The translations under genes and the position numbers were made by a program. This document shows, piece after piece, positions 33,079-43,689 of a DNA stretch of 64,000 bases. The stretch lies in assembly GCA_020744225.1 (NCBI GenBank), contig JAGMWG010000013.1:124001-188000 (forward strand), given 5' to 3'. This DNA comes from Paraphoma chrysanthemicola. Lineage: Eukaryota; Ascomycota; Dothideomycetes; Pleosporales; Phaeosphaeriaceae. The notes beneath the pieces were generated by a model, which made no database searches, was not told the DNA's origin, and saw only the letters and a program-made list of their open reading frames with translations. How positions within the stretch are numbered: position 1 is the stretch's first letter; each line of letters starts with the position of its first letter.

Positions 33079-35248
33079 ATGGCCGTCCAGCTACTCACCC
33101 AGGGCGAGGGCTACGGCATCATCATTGGTCTTTCCGTATTGTTCTGCATATTCATTGTCGCTGCCGTGAAAATTCAGAAACGGTATCTTTCGGAAGACAG
33201 CGATGCATCCGAGATGTTCATGGTTGCCAATAGGTCCGTTGGAACTGGATTGACAGCCTCTGCTGTGTTCTCAAGCTGGCAAGTGGGGACTCTGCAAAGT
33301 CTGCCCGCACCTACTAACTAATTACTTGAAGGATGTGGATCAATGAAAGCGTCTTCGCAGCAGCTTACACTTACAAATGGGGTATCGCACTGCCCATATG
33401 GTGGGCTAGCGGTCTGTCCTTCCAGATCGCGCTGATGGCTATTCTCGGCATTGTCGCGAAACTGAGAGTACCATATGCGCATACATCTCTCGAGATCATG
33501 AAGATACGATACGGAAAATATGTCCATTGGCTATTTATCTTGCTCAACTTGATCAACAACATCTTTGGCTGTGGCAGCATGATCCTGGCTGGTGCTCAGC
33601 TCGTCACTGGCATGACAGGAATGCACGTGGTAGCAGCCTGCATTCTTATTCCTGCTGGAGGTAAGCTAGATTCCCGCTTGGAAATCTGATACTGATCATA
33701 CTGTAGTCGTTATATACACCGTCATGGGAGGACTGAAAGCGACATTCCTTACTGACTTTCTGCATACCCTCGTAGCCCTGATATTGTTGATTTATTTCTC
33801 CCTGGCCGTGCTCACGAATAAGCATATTGGAGGTGTGTCTGGCTTGTACGAGAAAGTCAAAGCAGCTGATGATTACATTCCGGGTAATTACCAGGGATCA
33901 CTTTTGACGTTGAAGTCTAAGAGCTGTGAGTACACCCAAACCGATAGACACGTTCTCAACTAATCACCCTGCAGCTGTTTTATTCGGCCTGGTGTTGAAA
34001 TTTGGCAATCTCGCGCTCGTGCTCATGGATACAGCCTTTTGGCAGAAGTCGTTCGCTTCAGATGTCAAGTCGACCGTGCCGAGCTACATGCTGGTCTCTA
34101 TCGTCATTTTGGCAGTACCCTGGTGCACCGGGACTATTATTGGCCTCAGCGCCCGCGCAATCGAGCACACGCCGGTGTGGTTCGACTATCCCAATACGCT
34201 CACGCTGACCCAAGTTAACTCAGGCATGGTCATGCCCTATGTCCTGCGATCTCTCCTGGGCCACGGCGCCACAACTGGTCTCCTCGTTCTCGTCTTCATG
34301 GCGATTACAAGTACTGTGTCGTCTTCGGTGATTGCCGTCAGCAGCATAATCTCGCTGGACTTCTTCCGCACGTACATCAATCCGAGAGCAAGTGACCGCA
34401 AGACCCTCTCCGTCAGTCATTGGGGCGTAATTTTGCACGGGTGCTTCATGGCCGGATTTGCTATCATGCTCGAGTACGCTGGAGCAACAAACAACTGGTC
34501 GACTTATTTCCGGCCCATTATTGCCTGTCCAGGCATCATACCGCTCATCCTCACACTTCTATGGTCTCGTCAAACCCGACTCGCTGCTCTTCTCGCCCCA
34601 ATCTTGGGACTCGCATCAGGCGTGGCGACATGGCTCAGTCTGTCCTGGTACTATGGTGGAACAATTGATATCAACACCACGCAAATCCAACTTGCAGGAT
34701 TGTATGGTGCATGCGTATCGTTCTTCTCGCCCGCGCTTTATTCAGTCATCATTTCTCTTCTCTGGCCGAGTAAGTTTGATTGGCGCGAGTTCCTCCGCAT
34801 CGACCTTATCGAAGACGAGGCAAGCTCGGACAAAAGTACGCCACCCGAAAGTCTCTCCGGAAACGAGATCCTCGACGAGTCTAAGGGCGCTGCAGTCAAC
34901 GAGAAGGGCGAACCCAGAATACCGAATCATCACGGGTCTAGTGCCCAGACACCACTCGATGAGGTTGTGCATCCATTCGATGAGGAAACGCTCAGGCATG
35001 TGCGAAGGTGGTTCAAGATCGCCAGCGTGTACTTTGTGGTCAACGTGTTAACTACCATCGTGCTGTGGCCCATGCCATTATACCGAGACTATATTTTCAC
35101 AAGGTCTTTCTTTGACGGGTGGGTTTCGGTGGCGATCATCTGGCACTTCGCGGCGATGTTTGCGGTCATCGTGTATCCAACCTGGGACGGACGGCATGCT
35201 ATTGTGAAGGCGGTCAAGGGGATGCTCAACGAGTTTCGTTCCTCATGA
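33079..35248 (+). CDS. Urea/Na+:solute symporter family transporter, DUR3-like
   Basis: Exons 33079-33278, 33332-33660, 33707-33925 and 33975-35248 code 673 aa; the first intron is GC-AG. DUR3-type proteins take up urea, and in yeast also polyamines, across the plasma membrane, driven by protons. Family features: 'GEGYGIIIGLSVLFCIF' (helix 1), 'SEMFMVANRSVGTGL' followed by 'SAVFSSW', 'YTYKWGIALPIWWASG', 'RYGKYVHWLF', 'VVIYTVMGGLKATFLTDF' and 'TDAFWQ'-like 'MDTAFWQKSFASD', then 'LVLVFMAITSTVSSSVIAVSS'. Length matches the usual 650-700 residues and about 15 helices are expected. The GATA sites upstream fit nitrogen control. Whether this is the main urea permease or a paralogue cannot be told. 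Confidence 0.88.
33279..33331 (+). other. GC-AG intron, 53 nt, in the urea transporter
   Basis: The donor is CTG|GCAAGT, the branch point a perfect TACTAAC at 33312-33318, and the acceptor TTGAAG|GATG. Joining gives 'AVFSSW|MWINESV', as in the family. No GT donor gives the required phase. Confidence 0.85.
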
Positions 35249-36216
35249 GAGGCAATGAATTTTCATCAAGAGGGGTAGTAGATAGGGCTTGCAATTTTTA
35301 ATTACAGGCTAGGCACGCACATATATACGCGTTCGGCCACCAATACATCTACATCTGTGTAGCTGGGATTATATAGGTCTGAATTCCGTGTTTACAGCTT
35401 GCTTTCTCTTCGATGCCGCAAAGCCAGTATGCGAGCTTGCTATAGGAGCCTATTTACGAGCTTTCAAAGCCGATGGAGTTGAGGTCAATTTAAAGAGTGT
35501 ATTAAATTATCGACGGGACGCCCTGCCCACTTATCTCAGTCATTGAGCTCTGATGGAGAACAAGTTGGAAAGGTCGGCCGTACGATGAGGGCAAAGCTGC
35601 GGTGAATATTCCGAGACTTGGAAAACTCTGAAGTGCGGTTTTCTGCGTTGCCTTGTGGTAGTATTTCGCTGATAGTAGTGAAATGCATGCTCGATCTTGA
35701 AAATGACGAGGTTGTGCCACAGCGGGGCAGCTGCGCCCCGGGCTCGAGGCGGCGAGACGCGACCTCGAAGAAGTTAAGTGGGGCGTTGATTCTGCCGTCA
35801 CACTTCAACACGTAAATACATCGTAACCGCACTCCTACAAGCCAGAAGCACGTCGAGGAGAGTTATGAGGAGGGAAAGGTTGTTGTTTTGTTCGACAATT
35901 CGACTGCGCATGAAGCATGTCTTTTCCGTGCCGCCGCTGTGTAAGCTTCCATTTCGGAGGAGCTTAGGTTGCACAAGAGCGCGCCTAGATGTCGACCACA
36001 GTCAGAATCAAACATTGGTCTCACTTGCGTCTTCTTTTTTGTCAGAAACGCCCAAATGCGCACTCCTTCAATTCGTCATGGGGCTGTGCCGCTTTTATTA
36101 GGCTATCTGTATCGCCGCAGTCGCCCTGTTTACCGGCCCCCAAACCACGCAGCCTCGTTGATAAGCGATCTGCGCGCGCTCGCAGCTCGTTACCTCCTTC
36201 GTCCAATCCACATGAA
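35249..36216. other. Intergenic, nothing recognised
   Basis: This 968-nt stretch lies between the transporter and the next plus-strand gene. Open frames are short on both strands and show no domain. Confidence 0.4.
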
Positions 36217-37815
36217 ATGGCGAAATCGCTCTTCCAGTTTCGTTACCCTATAACTAGAGCTTATCCGTATAACTGGTTCCCATGGGTTGTCTATGCTGGT
36301 GGCATCTGCGTCATAGTCCTATTCTCGCTTCTCAACTTCGCAGCCAATGGTTATATTTTGACGGTCCGCTACACCAGCGACTACAACAGTACCAGTGCTC
36401 AGCAAACGTGGGCGCAGAGGCTATCTTTCAATGGCAAAGTTGTCGCAACCTGCCAACCCCAAAGTTTACCAGTGCATAGCAAGTTTTACACCGACAAGCT
36501 CAGCCTGGTGTACGAGTTGAGTAGCATTTGGGTCGAGGGAGATGAGAACGAGAGGGCGCAGATTCTCCCGAGCTTGCAGTACGCAAATAATCCTCTACAG
36601 AACTGCAGTGTTGCTATGATACATGTCACGTTGGACAGTGATAATGATAGATCTGCGGCGCAAAAGGGTTGGACTCCGTGGGGCGCGAATGCATTAGTAA
36701 GTGCACATCACGTTGTGCACGCTCGAGTCGACTAATGCCTAAGGCAGGGAGTGGTGACTTGCTTATTGGACAAGCAGAAGAGAACATGGATAAACATCAC
36801 AGCAACATATGAGTATGTGACACCTGAGATCGAAAGCGGGCAAGCATCGAAGTTCGTACAGCCGCCGCAAGAGAAAACTGCTCTGTGGTGGGGAGAATCA
36901 TTACTGTAAGCAGACTCACACAAACATGCATACTACGTGAATAGTCATTTGTAGCTAAACACTCCAGATCTTGGTATTGGTTGAACTTGGTCAAGGCTAT
37001 CGATCAAGATGTGGATCACGATGAAAACGAACATAGTACATTAAGGGCGCTGAAAGGATCTCTTGGTCAGTCAACTCAATGAAATTTATGGTCTTATGCT
37101 GACTAGATTGACTCTAGCTTTCGAGCCAAGTGGAAACACAACAAACATTGGATCACCTGACTTCTTCTGGATGCCAACATTCCACTACACAACTGCCAGA
37201 TATACTGATGACCCATTGCAATCCAAATTTAACGGCGTACCTCAATGTTGTGTTAATCCCAATGGAAAATCTGGATCTGCAGCCACTTTTCATCACTTGA
37301 AATATTGGCCTAATGCTTGGATTGAAGCGGATTCATTCGCCAAAGTCTTCTATTCCGTCATTCTCAGCGACCTCGGCCAGCGCGACAATCCAACAAACCT
37401 CTTGGCAAGCCCGCAACACTTGACTCTTTTCTCGAACAATATTACTTCCATGAAGAAGGATCGCGTCGAAACACCCTTTCTGCAGGCTGGACCGGCACGT
37501 GCGCCGTATAATGGTGGTGATGGCTCTGACTTGACCATAAAGCCTTCCGTAATCTTTACGGAATACTTGTGTCAGGTGCCCACGTTGAAGTCTGTTGGTT
37601 CTCTCATTCTTTCTGTAATCGTGGCTGACCTGGTTTTCTTGAATGCGGCGTGGGTGCTACTCAACTGGTTTGCGGTGGCCGGACTAGATGACTCAACAGC
37701 TCATCAGTGCGAAGGTTGCGCAGGGAAGGTGGTGGAATTGGGTGACATTGAACCTGGGGTACAGGTTCAGACGAAGGGATATAAGCCAATTGGTGAAAGC
37801 GATGACGTAAATTGA
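36217..37815 (+). CDS. Uncharacterised fungal membrane-anchored protein (477 aa)
   Basis: Exons 36217-36696, 36748-36905, 36968-37065 and 37118-37815 join in phase to 477 aa. I chose ATG 36217 (MAKSLFQFRY) over the nearby ATG at 36212, which is in another frame. A transmembrane helix at about residues 22-45 ('WVVYAGGICVIVLFSLLNFA') is followed by a ~370-residue region with Cys residues and several N-x-S/T sites, so it probably faces outside. A second helix near residue 410 ('SVGSLILSVIVADLVFLNAAWVLL') precedes a cytosolic tail. The central motifs 'SPDFFWMPTFHYTTARY' and 'WPNAWIEADSFAKVFYSVI' look conserved, and I recall similar hypothetical proteins in many fungi. No function is known to me. 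Confidence 0.75.
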
Positions 37816-38486
37816 AGCAAATCTTGCTTCAACCTACTAAAGGCGTCATGGAAATACAGTTGACGCTAATTTTGTTTCACTGAGTAGGAATAAAACCTCA
37901 GCGTGCTGGCAGCATTCGCTGACAATCCGTCATCATGTGTGGAAAGTGTATATAACTTCGGTCGGCCGAGGCGAAGCAACAGGGGGTCAGCGATACGCGG
38001 CTCAAAACAAGCGGGGTTTCGACCCAGGTACCGCACATGAACAACGACATAGTCCGTACACTGCACTCATATATAACAAAGTCGGGGCATTAAATATTCC
38101 ATGGGCTCCAACCTAAGCCTATTCACTAAGAATAGTAGATGATGGTCGCGACGCAGTGCGGTACTGCTTGCAGGGTGTGAGCGCACGCCGGCGGCCTGCT
38201 ACTTCGCGCCACGAACGTGGTCGCGGAGACTGCTCATTACCCCGACTGATAAATCACGGCTTCAAGGTCTATTTGCGTGTAAGCTCAACGATAGAAAGCT
38301 CATCATGCACAAAGTCTCTCCTTATTTTCCTTCTCATCTCGGTGACTAAGTTGCGGCTGAACCAACTGCGCAAAGCATATGCACGTCAGTGTGCATGCAG
38401 ATGCACTGCCTCAGTCTTATGTCAGTCCACTTTTTTTGCCTGCTTCGGTCTTCCCAACTCCATCATCCTTCTCTCTTCAACCATGA
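37816..38486. other. Intergenic, nothing recognised
   Basis: This 671-nt gap precedes the HET pseudogene and includes its presumed old promoter. A GGGTTTCGACCC hairpin at about 38013-38024 recalls a tRNA T-arm, but no rest of a tRNA is found. Confidence 0.4.
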
Positions 38487-40512
38487 ATGATGCGGCTCAT
38501 CAATACTCGCACTCTCGCGCTTGAGGAGTTCATTGGGAGAGAGATTCCTAAATATGCAATTCTTTCACACACCTGGGAAGGCCAAGAGGTCACGTATGAC
38601 GACTATGTAAGCGGGAACGGCTGTTGTTTGAACGGGTACAGCAAGATTGCCATGACCTGCCGTCTAGCGGCAGAAGACGACATACACTACGCTTAGGTTG
38701 ACACGTGTTGCATCGACAAGCGTAGTAGTGCGGAGCTGACAGAGTCAATCAACTCAATGTATCTGTGGTACCAAAGAAGCACGATCTGCTATGCGTACCT
38801 CTCAGATCTACCAGCAGATGCGGATGTAGAAGAATCTCAGATCTACCAGCAGATGCGGATGTAGAAGATTCGCTTGTTAAATGCCGATGGTGAGAATTTC
38901 CAACTCTCATATCCTCACGGTCCTAGCCGTGACCAGAAGAAACTTCCATCAAGAACCGAACCTAACGATCGACTTCAGGTTCACGCGAGGTTGGACTTTA
39001 CAGGAGCTTTTAGCTCCGAGCCGGATGTTGTTCTTTGACGCTGCGTGGATAAACCGTGGCTCTAAGCAGTCACTAGCCAAGATTTCATCGGCCATTACCC
39101 GTATCGATATACCTCTCCTATGTGGGAAGACGACCCTGTCTGGTTACTCAGTTGCTCAAAGGATGTCCTGGGCCGCACCCAGGCAGACCACTCGCGTCGA
39201 AGACACAGCCTACTGTTTATTTGGAATATTTGCGTTGAACTTGCCTCTGCTTTACGGAGAGGGAAGAAAAGCGTTTCGGAGATTGCAGGCAGAGATTCTT
39301 CGGACAATACCTGATCTTAGTATCCTCGCTTGGCGGCTCTGTCCAATAAATGACGATGATCGACCTATGACAGATACTGAGTATCGACATATTTTCAACC
39401 CGGAGAGTCATGATCTGGTCCTTTCAGGTGTTCTCGCTACATCACCAGCAGAATTCTATTCTTGCCTCAACCTCGTTAGTCACGCAGAGGACACCATTCC
39501 CGATGTGTCTATATCGAATTTCGGAATCAAGCTTCGTACTCGATTGCTATTGTGTCCCATACTGGGTACCAATGAAGAAGGATACGTACTTCCACTGAAC
39601 TGCATGTCGGGAGATCGACATCTCGGTATACATCTTCGCCAAATTGGACGACAAAAGTATCTTCGTGGAGACCCAAGATCCCTTCTGCAGTACGTTGACG
39701 TCACAAAGATATCTATTGTGCAGCCAGAAGAAAGACACCTCCTTCTAGAGCTACCGAGTCGATCGGGCTATCAAGACTTTCGCTTGGGGCATGCAAGGAG
39801 AATCTTGCCCACAGTTCGCTCGCGTGTACTGCATATTTTTCCGCCTGAGTACATCACGTTGTGAGAGCCTTGGCCTCTTGTCACATATGACCATCAAGAC
39901 GGTCTTTTCTCTGTGCCGATGAATTCCCGATACGATTTCAGCTGCGTCAAGATCTTGGCAAATATTCCGACGCGCTCAAGGGGGTATTATAAGAGTACTT
40001 TAACTTTCAAAGCCTGGATCTGCGCTATCGGATGGTCTTCTGAGACTGCGGCCCAATTTAGCATCATCGAATTAGGATCTAGAACCGTTGAAATGTTCGA
40101 AGACTTCTTTGTAGAAATCGCTGGATCTGACTACACCATCAATCATATCAAAACTTTGTTGGACTCATGCTCTATGCCGCGTTGTAGCACGGCAGTCTGC
40201 CCGATTGAATATACCGACTTCGCCGCAGTGGTGACTATGCACCCAGAACGCATCAAGGACCTGGACCTGTGTCAAGAGTTTGCATGGAATATCACGATCA
40301 GCTACAGCATACACCGTTCAGAGAATGTCCCGGCAGTAGAAACCTCATCGTGGAGACCTTCGAAGCATTTGAAGAAACCTCACCAAGTCAGTCGCTGCTT
40401 TGCCGGTTCGTCAAATACCTACTCTTATGGTGCATCGATTCAGCCCAGAACACAACCCTCAGATCCATACACGAGCCAGCTTGTCTCTAACTATACAGCC
40501 TATGCATCTTGA
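38487..40512 (+). pseudogene. HET-domain pseudogene (het-d/het-e-like N-terminus)
   Basis: The start 'MRLINTRTLALEEFIG' with 'KYAILSHTWEGQEVTYDDY', then 'VDTCCIDKRSSAELTESINS' and 'RGWTLQELLAPSRMLFFDAAW', is the classical HET domain of het-d/e-type proteins. Three lesions are visible. First, TAG at 38694-38696, where the family has Trp (TGG) before VDTCCID. Second, a 35-nt tandem duplication (38800-38834 and 38835-38869, the last base differing) that shifts the frame. Third, TGA at 39862-39864, after which the same frame continues for 216 codons to 40512. The intron at about 38891-38990 (GTGAGA...TTCAG) still fits in phase. Both stops can arise by a single C:G-to-T:A change, as in RIP. I describe the copy as it stands. 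Confidence 0.8.
38800..38869 (+). repeat. Tandem 35-nt direct duplication
   Basis: The 34-nt unit beginning TCTCAGATCTACC occurs at 38800 and again at 38835 without mismatch. The period of 35 is not a multiple of three, so it breaks the HET frame. Removing one copy in thought leaves the family-typical continuation towards 'CRW'. Confidence 0.9.
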
Positions 40513-40850
40513 ACTTTATGGAACAGTGCTTGCGCGCAAGGCTGCCTCCCATGGTTGTCGCGTCGAAAACAAACGGACATAGTTGTGTAGAGGTTTTCGA
40601 ACTTGAAAAGATATGCTTGGAAGGACAATTCGATGCGTGACAGGGGGATTGCAGGGAATCTACACGTAGATTTTTTGTGCACTTCTGGCTGAGGGGTGAT
40701 ACCACATCACATGCATGCCACCAACAGTCGTTCGGAGCTACCGCTGCAGCCTCCAATATGTCGGTCAATTGGCTAATTCGTGAGTGACATGCATCATATC
40801 AACGTAAGTCTAATAGCACGTCGTGCAACATTTCCAAAACCATCGCTCGT
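40513..40850. other. Intergenic, nothing recognised
   Basis: The 338-nt convergent gap between the HET pseudogene and the F-box-like gene. No feature was recognised. Confidence 0.4.
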
Positions 40851-41703
40851 TCATGCTCTCCAGGTTCGACAGCAACTTAACTCTACCCGTAATCCTTTCT
40901 TCTTCATCGCTTCAGCTAACGTTTCATACTTAGCTACAATGTGCTCAATCTCATCTATCGGCCGGTAAGATTCATAGTGATCATTTGAGCCCTCGGCCAA
41001 ATCCACTTCGATGAGGACTACCGTGCAAGTCGTCAACAACTTGCTGCAGACCTGTATTGCGGTCATGTAGTTCTCTTCCTCTCTTCGGTCCGTCGCACGA
41101 ATTTGCACAGGTATGAGCCGGAATGGCTGTATCTGAATTTGCAAGCGCCGAATGTAATGTGCTGGTACTACCCCCAGTGCAGACCAATCGCTCTTGAGAA
41201 ACGCCTCCAGTTGTAAGATCTCCTTGTGTGCCAGTTTGAAATTGCGATTCCAGTAATACGACTCTAGCATCTCTCGCGCCACATCGTCGCCTAGTCTATG
41301 GCTACTTATGAGCGCGATGATCGGATCCTCTCTCCATAGATAAGAGTGTTCTGCGAGACGATGCCGAGTAAGGAAGATAAGCCCGTTTTTGTTATGCGCT
41401 GAATGACGCACGATAACATCTTCATCGTTGGAACCCTCGACGCAAAACGTGTATATCCGATTGCGAAGCTCTCGTGGCAGGCATGAGTAAAGTGTGAATG
41501 CTAATGCTTTGGTCTCGACTGCGCGATTATCTTGATGTCTGCTGGACGGTCAGATCGAGCAAAGAACCTTTGCAAGGTCTCACTCACATCTTGGAACGTT
41601 GCTCATACATTTCAGTATGGGTTTCAACGTTTGGTAGTGATTTGGTGAAACTGCCTGTAGGCGAGTGTTGTTCGAACTCGCAAACTTGGCTGCACTGTAT
41701 CAT
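40851..41703 (-). CDS. F-box-like (LPRELRNRIY) fungal protein
   Basis: Exons 41703-41588 and 41541-40851 join in phase to 268 aa; the 46-nt intron is GTGAGT...CCAG. The key feature is 'LPRELRNRIYTFCVEG' at about residues 62-77, the short F-box-like motif found at the start of a very large fungal family of orphan proteins. The rest is helical, with 'AREMLESYYWNRNFKLAHKE' and 'LGVVPAHYIRRLQIQIQPF', again typical of that group. Such proteins may be substrate adaptors of SCF ubiquitin ligases, but few have been tested. The first exon is less certain than the second. Confidence 0.65.
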
Positions 41704-43689
41704 CGATAGTCAAAAAGGAAGCGTGGGACGGCATGGTAATCGCAGCGAGCAAATTCTATAATGTATTTTGGAGGAGTTGTCTCACTTCATTCCACTGCAA
41801 ATGCAGGTGGCCTGTTGCACGTGATCACTACTCTGCAAGAGGCCCTTTACGCGAACTAAGCTCGCGAACAATTCCAAATTGGCTTAGCGCACGAAGTCCG
41901 GCGGCCGAATCGGGCATGCAACGCGGTGTACAACACAGCACGCGATCCTGCGGAAGCTGCCGGGGCGAAGTGACGCCGTGCCTCGCAAACCCAACACCTT
42001 GCCGAGCACTATCTTCTCACCGTCGCTGCAGTCTTGCATGATGGCGTTCAATAGAATGCAGCGACGAATGCCCAGAGCCTGCGTGCTCCTTCGCAAGCCA
42101 TCCCCGCAGCACTTGGTACGATTGACGCGAAAAGTCTTTCCGCATCAAAACAAAGTTCGGTCAATTTCCACACGCATCGTCTGTAACGGACGGGACGGAC
42201 CGATTGACAACCTTGGCACATGACTTCGGAGCGTGTGGGATTAGCTTATGGGCGTGCGGTGTGCGGCATCATAAGAAAGCAGCAAAAACAAGGTAAGAAG
42301 GTCCGGCAGAGTGTGGCTTGGCTTGCTGCGGTTGCGCGTGGCAGCTGATGTAGCCTTCTCTGGAATGTGGCCTTGGCGTCCTGGCAGGATGAACACTGTT
42401 GAACTAATTAGGTCACGTGGCGATTGCCGTGCGCGAACTATGCATTTGGGTTGGGAGTCGTGAGGGAGGATTGTGTGGACTTCGTCAACCCCGGCATGCA
42501 AGTAAGACGATCAGTTTAACCGCCCGGGTACACCCTCTCACGGCCCGTTCGTGTTGGAGAGGTAGCCTTGCATGCGGCACAGCTAGAACACTGCCTCTAG
42601 CATCACAACGTGTCTTCGATCCGGCTCACCGGACACTAGTTGCTTACGATTCAACGCTATACATCTCTGCGATGACTACTTTGAGATGGAAATGGACCCA
42701 ATGTTTCGGAAGCCTTGCCGCAGACGCCCCACGAGGCATGCACATCTGTACATCTCATCACTAGCTTATCGAACCGAGACACCTCAAGGCCCCAGAGCCA
42801 TAGTACCAAAATTGCTCTCACGTTTTCTTTGGAATAACCTCTGCTATCCCTGAAGGGTTTCTTGAAGGGGTGGAGGCGTCCCTTGGACCGCGGCTAGATT
42901 CGATCCAGGCATGAACCTCTTTGTAATGATACCCCGTGTTCCAACACAGGTGAGTAATTGAGCCCCATAGATCTCTGGATATTTTGAGGCCACCAAGTTC
43001 CAACAATTACGAAGTGGCCTAGACTAGCTGACAGGCATAAACTCTTTTCCTTCCCGGCCACCGGTGTAGTCGGCGATCACCGCACTCTGCCACAACGACA
43101 CACGAAAAGCAACCATGGATGCGGCGTCCATGATGACTTTAATTTGCTTCAGATGCTGCTCATTGGCCGTGATTTTCATCGTTTGCATGAACATGATCAC
43201 TCTCCCGGTTAGGATGTCCAGGGTCGCAGTCCACTGCGCCTTCACATGTACATTATCAGTTAGCCAGAAGTACTTCGCTAAGAGTACACTATTGCAAGTC
43301 TCGGAACTGTGTGATATTGGCTGACTGCAAAGTTTACATGTGCTGAGCCCAACGGTGGCTGGCTCAAATACGGAGCTCCTGAGGCTTTACGCCGTTGAGA
43401 TGCAAGTTTCCGGGCATATCAGGCTATCACGGCCTACAACGCAGCCAGACCTGAAATATGGAGGGCGAAAATACGCCATACTTGGCTAGATCTTCCTGCG
43501 TGTAGTCTGGCTAGAGGCGGCGAAGAAAGCATGGCAAAAGCATTGCAAACTCGTCAGTGACCACTGCCTACATTAGATCAATCTGCACTTTTGATATAAG
43601 ATATGACCAGAGACTTTACCGACATGAAAGAAGCCTCATCTTTGTACTGCATGATATAGGACGTTACTCCCCCACAATTCCATATCTAA
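41704..43689. other. Long intergenic stretch, no supported gene
   Basis: Nearly 2 kb between the F-box-like gene (-) and the type III polyketide synthase (+). Open frames are short and lack domains on both strands. A weak tRNA-B-box-like motif occurs on the minus strand near 42890-42910 but no cloverleaf could be built. It likely includes the polyketide synthase promoter. Confidence 0.4.

Noticed and set aside
33079..33321. Frame read-through past the first exon of the urea transporter up to a TAA at 33319-33321
   Set aside because: The GC-AG intron with a TACTAAC branch point restores the conserved protein, so this is not a premature stop.
38005..38035. A hairpin resembling a tRNA T-arm (GGGTTTCGACCC)
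   Set aside because: No D-arm, anticodon arm or acceptor stem upstream.
38607..38696. An intron (donor GTAAGC at 38607, acceptor TTAG at 38696) that would remove the first stop of the HET pseudogene
   Set aside because: It would also remove the family-typical segment GYSKIAMTCRLAAEDD, so the TAG is more likely a true nonsense codon.
42880..42965. A tRNA-like stretch on the minus strand (GGATCGAATCT)
   Set aside because: The B-box is imperfect, and no paired T-stem, A-box or acceptor stem could be formed.
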